DNA of 8,291 bases from JBKQWK01 sp052139595 (GTDB lineage: Bacteria > Actinomycetota > Thermoleophilia > UBA2241). The notes under the pieces were generated by a model. It was not told the DNA's origin. It saw nothing but the letters and a program-made list of their open reading frames with translations, and searched no databases. The stretch's first letter is position 1; each line of letters opens with the position of its first letter. The stretch lies in contig JBKQWK010000224.1 of the NCBI GenBank assembly GCA_052139595.1, positions 1 to 8,291 of the forward strand, in the 5' to 3' direction. The position numbers and the translations under genes are program-made. Below, in pieces: positions 4,432 through 8,291 of this stretch.

Positions 4432-5903
4432 CACCGACGCCAGCCGAGGCTCGCCGCCTCGCTCTGGCGCATAACGTCGTACCCGTCACTCACTCTTTCA
4501 TCAGCGATTGCGAGACGCCGGTTTCGGCATTTCTGAAACTTGGCGCACCGCCGCGCTCGTTCATCCTGGAGAGCGCCGAACAGGGCCAGCGCCTGGGACG
4601 TTACTCCTTTGTCGGTGTCGGTGCGCGTGCCGTCGTCACCTATGCCGCCGGCCAGTTGCGGATCGAGGAGGACGGCCACGTGAGCGAGCGGGCTGCCGAC
4701 GACCCGTTTGCCGCCATCGCGGCGCTGGTGGCGAGCTACCATCTGCCGCCCGGCCTCGGCTTGCCCCCTCTGGCCGGCGGTGCCGTCGGTTACTTCGGCT
4801 ATGATCTGGTGCGTCGCCTGGAGCGCCTGCCGGAGCCGCCGCCGGACGATGTGGACGTGCCCGAGATGGCTTTTTTGCTTGCCGACGCCGTGCTCGTCTT
4901 CGACCATCTCAAGCACGCGTTGACGATTGTCGTCAATGCGTTCGTTGATGGGCCCGGCATCGACATGGCGTACGAGCGCGCTGTGGCGCGCATCGGCGAG
5001 CTGAAGGCGGCGCTGGCACGGCCCCTGCCGGTGCGCCAGTCGCAGACCAGGCGGTCTGCGGGTCTCACGTTGACTTCGAACACTGACCCGCGGGCCTATC
5101 GCGCCGGCGTCGCTACAATCCGCGAGCACATCTACGCTGGCGACGCCTTTCAGGTTGTCCTTTCGCAGCGCTTCAGCACGCCAGTAAGCGCCTCAGCACT
5201 CGACATCTACCGCGGCCTACGCGTCGTCAACCCGTCGCCCTACATGTACTACATCGCCTTCGACGACTTCGCGCTCGCCGGCTCATCACCGGAGCCGCTC
5301 GTCAAGGTGAGTGGTCGTCACGCCGAGACGCGGCCGATCGCCGGCACTCGCCGGCGCGGGGCCGACGAGGCTGAGGATCGTCGCCTCAGGGATGACCTGC
5401 TGAGCGACGAAAAGGAACGCGCCGAGCACATCATGCTCGTCGACCTCGGCCGCAACGACTTGGGCCGCACGTGTGTGCCTGGCTCGGTCGTTGTCGACGA
5501 GCTTATGGGGGTGGAGCTGTACTCGCACGTCATGCACCTCGTCTCGCACGTCAGCGGCACCGTTGCCGCCGGCAAGGAGGCGATCGATGTGCTCAAGGCC
5601 GCCTTCCCGGCCGGCACGGTGAGCGGGGCGCCGAAGGTACGGGCCATGCAGATCATCGATGAACTCGAGCCGACGCGGCGTGGCCCGTACGCCGGCGCCA
5701 TTGGCTACCTCAGTTATAGCGGCGACCTCGATACGTGCATCTGCATTCGCACGGTGCTTATCAAGGATGGCGTTGCCTACATGCAGGCCGGCGCCGGCAT
5801 CGTTGCTGACTCGGTGCCGCAGACAGAGCTGGACGAGACACGCAGCAAGGCGGCCGCCCTTCTGGAGGCAGTCAAACTGGCGCACGAGGAGATCTGGCAG
5901 TGA
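4410..5903 (+). CDS. trpE: Anthranilate synthase component I
   Basis: TrpE, with the glutaminase TrpG, converts chorismate and glutamine to anthranilate, the first committed and feedback-regulated step of tryptophan synthesis. The 497-aa length is typical. The N-terminal regulatory region has ETPVSAFLKLG and LESAEQGQRLGRYSFVG; Ser55 corresponds to the LLES serine tied to tryptophan binding. The catalytic half has NPSPYMYYI, TRPIAGTRRRG, DEKERAEHIMLVDLGRNDLGR (DLGRNDLGR at 345-353), GTVSGAPK (402-409) and AGAGIVADS. The set favours TrpE over PabB. GTG 4410 is the first in-frame start compatible with homology, which begins near VTPTPAEARRLA. The Shine-Dalgarno is 16 nt away, so the true N-terminus is doubtful. 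The stop overlaps trpGD as GTGA, a sign of coupled translation of the two subunits. Confidence 0.95.
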   Translation: MASDIRVTPTPAEARRLALAHNVVPVTHSFISDCETPVSAFLKLGAPPRSFILESAEQGQRLGRYSFVGVGARAVVTYAAGQLRIEEDGHVSERAADDPFAAIAALVASYHLPPGLGLPPLAGGAVGYFGYDLVRRLERLPEPPPDDVDVPEMAFLLADAVLVFDHLKHALTIVVNAFVDGPGIDMAYERAVARIGELKAALARPLPVRQSQTRRSAGLTLTSNTDPRAYRAGVATIREHIYAGDAFQVVLSQRFSTPVSASALDIYRGLRVVNPSPYMYYIAFDDFALAGSSPEPLVKVSGRHAETRPIAGTRRRGADEAEDRRLRDDLLSDEKERAEHIMLVDLGRNDLGRTCVPGSVVVDELMGVELYSHVMHLVSHVSGTVAAGKEAIDVLKAAFPAGTVSGAPKVRAMQIIDELEPTRRGPYAGAIGYLSYSGDLDTCICIRTVLIKDGVAYMQAGAGIVADSVPQTELDETRSKAAALLEAVKLAHEEIWQ

Positions 5904-7585
5904 GCAGCGGCGAGCCGCGACCGCAAGTCTTTGTCATCGACAACTACGACTCATTTACCTACAACCTGGTGCAGCTGGCGGCGGCGATCGGCGCCGAGGT
6001 CGAGGTACGGCGCAACGACAAGGTGTCGCTGGCCGACATTGAGGCCTGGCGGCCGACACATCTGCTGATTTCGCCGGGCCCGGGCACGCCCGACCAGGCG
6101 GGCATCAGCATGGCGGCCATCGCCTACTTTGGCGAGCGCCTGCCAGTACTCGGCGTCTGCCTCGGTCACCAGGCGATTGGTCAGGTCTACGGTGCTGCTG
6201 TGCGTCGTGGCGCCCACCCTGTGCACGGTAAGACAGCGGCCGTGCACCACGACGGCAGCGGCATCTTCACCGATGTGCCGTCGCCGTTTACGGCCACGCG
6301 CTATCACTCGCTCGTCGTCGACGAACAGGTACCGGCGACGCTGGTTGTCAACGCCTGGACCGCCGATGGCGTGGTCATGGGCGTGCGGCATCGCGACCTG
6401 CCGGTCCACGGCGTGCAGTTTCACCCCGAAAGTGCGCTCACCGTCGCCGGCGAGATGCTTCTGCGCACCTTCCTTGGCGTGCCACAACGACGCGAAGAAA
6501 GAGATGAACGCCGCCGCCCGCCGCAGGCAGGCGGCGAGAAAGGACGGCTTCCCATGCCCAACGAGGTACTCACGGCTGCTCTTCAGGAGCTGGTCGGCGG
6601 CCACGATCTGAGCGCAGAACAGGCGCGTGCTGTGCTCAGCGAAATCATGGCCGGGCGCGCCAACGATGTACAGGCCGCGGCCGTGCTGACGGCTCTGCGT
6701 GCCAAGGGCGAGACGGCGATCGAGATCGTCGGCCTGGCCCGCGCGATGGCCGAGTTTGCCGAGACGGTCGACTTCGAGGCCGATATCATCCTCGATACCT
6801 GCGGCACCGGCGGTGACAATGCCGGCACGTTCAACATCTCGACTACTGCTGCTCTGGTCGCCGCTGGCGCCGGAGCCGTGGTCGCCAAGCACGGCAACCG
6901 CTCGGCGACCAGCAATTGCGGCAGCGCCGACGTCCTCGAGGCACTCGGTGTGCGCATCGATCTGGCGCCGGATCAGGTGAAGCGTTGTCTGCAGGACGTC
7001 GGCATCGCCTTCATGTTTGCCCCGCGTCACCACGCGGCGATGAAACACCTGGCCCTGGTGCGGGCCGAGCTGGGCATTCGTACCATCTTCAATCTGATCG
7101 GCCCGTTGACCAACCCGGCTGGCGCTCGTCATCAGCTGATCGGCGTCAGCGAGGCATCGTACGTCGAGATTCTTGCCGAGGCGGTCAAACTGATGGGCTC
7201 GGCTCGCAACCTGGTCGTGCACAGCGACGACGGGCTCGACGAGATCACCATCAGCGGTCCAACACAGGTGGTTGAGGTGTTTGCCGCTGCTAAGGATCTG
7301 AAGCGGTACACGGTAACGCCGGAGGAGTTTGGCCTGCAGCGGGCCACCATTGCCGCGTTGAAGGGCGGCGATGCGGTCGAGAATGCCGCCATCGTGCGCG
7401 CCGTGCTGGCCGGCGAAGCCGGCCCGCGGCGCGACGTCGTGCTGCTCAACGCCGGGGCAGCAATTTACATTGCCGAGCTGGCCGACAGCATCGCTGCCGG
7501 CGTCGAGATTGCCCGCCAGACCATTGATAGTGGCGCGGCCAGTGCCAAGCTGGCAGCACTGATTGCCGCTTCGCAGACGGCGTGA
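5900..7585 (+). CDS. trpGD: Anthranilate synthase glutaminase - anthranilate phosphoribosyltransferase fusion (TrpG-TrpD)
   Basis: A 561-aa bifunctional enzyme. Residues 1 to about 193 are the class I glutaminase that feeds ammonia to TrpE: VIDNYDSFTYNL, SPGPGTPDQAG, GVCLGHQAIG with nucleophile Cys87, and VQFHPES with His175 and Glu177. A charged Arg/Glu/Pro-rich linker follows to residue 218. Residues 219-561 are TrpD, which transfers phosphoribosyl from PRPP to anthranilate: DTCGTGGD (GTGGD 302-306), KHGNR (330-334), GSADVLEALGV, IFNLIGPLTNPA and DGLDE (444-448) for metal binding. All key residues appear intact. GTG 5900 overlaps the trpE stop and has GAGGAG at 5886-5891. The linker holds a start-like site: AGAAAGGA at 6537-6544, then ATG 6554, encoding MPNEVLTAALQEL, a normal TrpD N-terminus. 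Fused TrpGD is known in enterobacteria, but separate genes are the common state. Confidence 0.95.
   Translation: MSSGEPRPQVFVIDNYDSFTYNLVQLAAAIGAEVEVRRNDKVSLADIEAWRPTHLLISPGPGTPDQAGISMAAIAYFGERLPVLGVCLGHQAIGQVYGAAVRRGAHPVHGKTAAVHHDGSGIFTDVPSPFTATRYHSLVVDEQVPATLVVNAWTADGVVMGVRHRDLPVHGVQFHPESALTVAGEMLLRTFLGVPQRREERDERRRPPQAGGEKGRLPMPNEVLTAALQELVGGHDLSAEQARAVLSEIMAGRANDVQAAAVLTALRAKGETAIEIVGLARAMAEFAETVDFEADIILDTCGTGGDNAGTFNISTTAALVAAGAGAVVAKHGNRSATSNCGSADVLEALGVRIDLAPDQVKRCLQDVGIAFMFAPRHHAAMKHLALVRAELGIRTIFNLIGPLTNPAGARHQLIGVSEASYVEILAEAVKLMGSARNLVVHSDDGLDEITISGPTQVVEVFAAAKDLKRYTVTPEEFGLQRATIAALKGGDAVENAAIVRAVLAGEAGPRRDVVLLNAGAAIYIAELADSIAAGVEIARQTIDSGAASAKLAALIAASQTA
6537..6556 (+). promoter_or_regulatory. 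Internal ribosome-binding site and ATG for the TrpD domain
   Basis: AGAAAGGA at 6537-6544 is 9 nt before ATG 6554, in frame within trpGD and exactly where a stand-alone TrpD would begin. Just upstream, CGCCGC (6519-6524) can pair with GCGGCG (6531-6536). It is either a relic of two separate genes or a working internal start that makes free TrpD. Confidence 0.5.
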
Positions 7586-8291
7586 CCGGCAACGACGACA
7601 CCTTTCTGGCGCGCATGTGCGCGGCGTCGGCGGCGCGAGTGGCCAGTGGTCGGCGCGAGCGTCCGTTGGTGGCACCGGCTCGCCGGCTCGGCGCCGCTCA
7701 TCCACATCGTCTGATCGCCGCTCTGCGCGCGCCGCGGGCGGCCGGTCTGGCGGTGATCGCCGAGATCAAGCGCGCGTCACCGAGCAAGGGGCCGCTGGCA
7801 CCGCAACTCGATGCCGTTGAGCAGGCGCGCCGCTACGAACGCGCCGGCGCTGATGCCATTTCGGTGCTGACCGAGCCGACGGTTTTCGCCGGCTCGCTGG
7901 CTGATCTTGCCGCAGTGGCGGCCGCGGTTCCTCTGCCGGCGCTGCGCAAAGATTTTATTGTCGACGAGTACCAGCTGCTCGAGGCGCGCGCCGCGGGGGC
8001 GGCGGCGGTGCTTCTGATCGCCGCCGCCCTGCCCGGCGCGCGTCTCGCCGAGCTGCACGCCGCCTGTGACGAGCTTGACCTTGATGCGCTGGTCGAGGTG
8101 CACGATGAAGTTGACTTGGAGCGGGCACTCGCTTTGGGCTGCCCGCTGATCGGCATCAACAATCGCGATCTGCGCACGCTGGTTGTGAGCGTCGGTGTCA
8201 CCGAGCGCCTCGCGGCGACGGTGACCTCGGGCGCCGTCATCGTCTCGGAAAGCGGTATCGACGGAGCCGCGGCGGCGACACGTGTCGCCGC
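7582..8291 (+). CDS. trpC: Indole-3-glycerol-phosphate synthase (3' truncated by window end)
   Basis: TrpC decarboxylates and closes carboxyphenylamino-deoxyribulose phosphate to indole-3-glycerol phosphate. The frame is open from GTG 7582 to the window edge, giving 236 residues of an expected 255-270. The TIM-barrel motifs are intact: VIAEIKRASPSKG with Glu61 and Lys63, LRKDFIVDEYQ with Lys123, LVEVHDE with Glu172, GINNRDL with Asn194, and VSESGI with Ser222. GTG 7582 overlaps the trpGD stop as GTGA. The residues after it (TFLARMCAASAARV) align with the usual IGPS N-terminal helix, so this start is preferred over ATG 7615. No fused TrpF domain can be judged because the C-terminus is missing. 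It is the third gene of the trp operon, and trpF, trpB and trpA may follow beyond the edge. Confidence 0.95.
   Translation, partial: MTGNDDTFLARMCAASAARVASGRRERPLVAPARRLGAAHPHRLIAALRAPRAAGLAVIAEIKRASPSKGPLAPQLDAVEQARRYERAGADAISVLTEPTVFAGSLADLAAVAAAVPLPALRKDFIVDEYQLLEARAAGAAAVLLIAAALPGARLAELHAACDELDLDALVEVHDEVDLERALALGCPLIGINNRDLRTLVVSVGVTERLAATVTSGAVIVSESGIDGAAAATRVA

Noticed and set aside
4362..5129. A 255-codon minus-strand frame across the trpE 5' region
   Set aside because: Antisense shadow of trpE without motifs or a supported start; it also crosses the trp leader without conserved features.
5951..7705. A 584-codon open frame on the minus strand across trpGD and the start of trpC
   Set aside because: Long antisense frames are common opposite GC-rich genes. 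The translation has no recognisable motifs, and the plus strand here is unambiguous TrpG-TrpD.
1..8291. Mobile element, CRISPR, defence or other accessory system
   Set aside because: All substantial plus-strand frames are recognisable core genes, and no transposase, integrase, spaced direct-repeat array or tRNA-like attachment site was seen.

Overview
The window is GC-rich, densely packed bacterial chromosome. Every gene I can support lies on the plus strand, and most are separated by short gaps or overlaps. Recognisable housekeeping and amino-acid biosynthesis genes fill nearly all of it. I see no insertion sequence, prophage, CRISPR array, tRNA or rRNA. The organism cannot be named from this sequence. 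The order phoH-ybeY-(dgkA)-cdd-era is common in Firmicutes, Chloroflexota and (with another gene in the dgkA slot) Actinobacteria. A hisI gene just upstream of trpE recalls Actinobacteria. A GC-rich member of Actinobacteriota or Chloroflexota is my best guess, held loosely.

Region 1 (2-2997) is a ribosome-maturation and envelope-lipid block. It holds the 3' end of a PhoH-family ATPase, the rRNA-processing endonuclease YbeY, a membrane protein fusing an undecaprenol/diacylglycerol-kinase domain to a PAP2 phosphatase domain, cytidine deaminase Cdd, and the 30S-assembly GTPase Era. Junctions are a 31-nt gap, a 17-nt overlap, a 19-nt gap and a 4-nt GTGA overlap, so this reads as one operon. YbeY and Era both carry low-complexity additions encoded by short imperfect tandem repeats.

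Region 2 (2998-4228) opens with a 150-nt intergenic stretch containing an extended -10 promoter. It drives deoC (deoxyribose-phosphate aldolase) followed by hisI (phosphoribosyl-AMP cyclohydrolase). Cdd and DeoC both belong to (deoxy)nucleoside salvage although they sit in different transcription blocks.

Region 3 (4229-8291) is a tryptophan operon: trpE, a trpG-trpD fusion, and trpC running off the right edge. It starts after a 181-nt leader that contains a 26-bp imperfect tandem repeat, overlapping small hairpins, and two short Trp-containing reading frames packed around the trpE ribosome-binding site. The trpE/trpGD and trpGD/trpC junctions are both 4-nt GTGA overlaps. The enzymes cover chorismate to anthranilate (TrpE plus the TrpG domain), anthranilate to phosphoribosyl-anthranilate (TrpD domain) and the indole-glycerol-phosphate synthase step (TrpC).

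I did not find a clearly new biological system. The points most worth a second look are the trpE leader and its ambiguous start, the kinase-phosphatase fusion, the trpGD fusion that keeps a relic start site, the repeat-derived extensions in Era and YbeY, a perfect 13-bp inverted repeat inside phoH, and the fact that no inferred start codon in the window is ATG.
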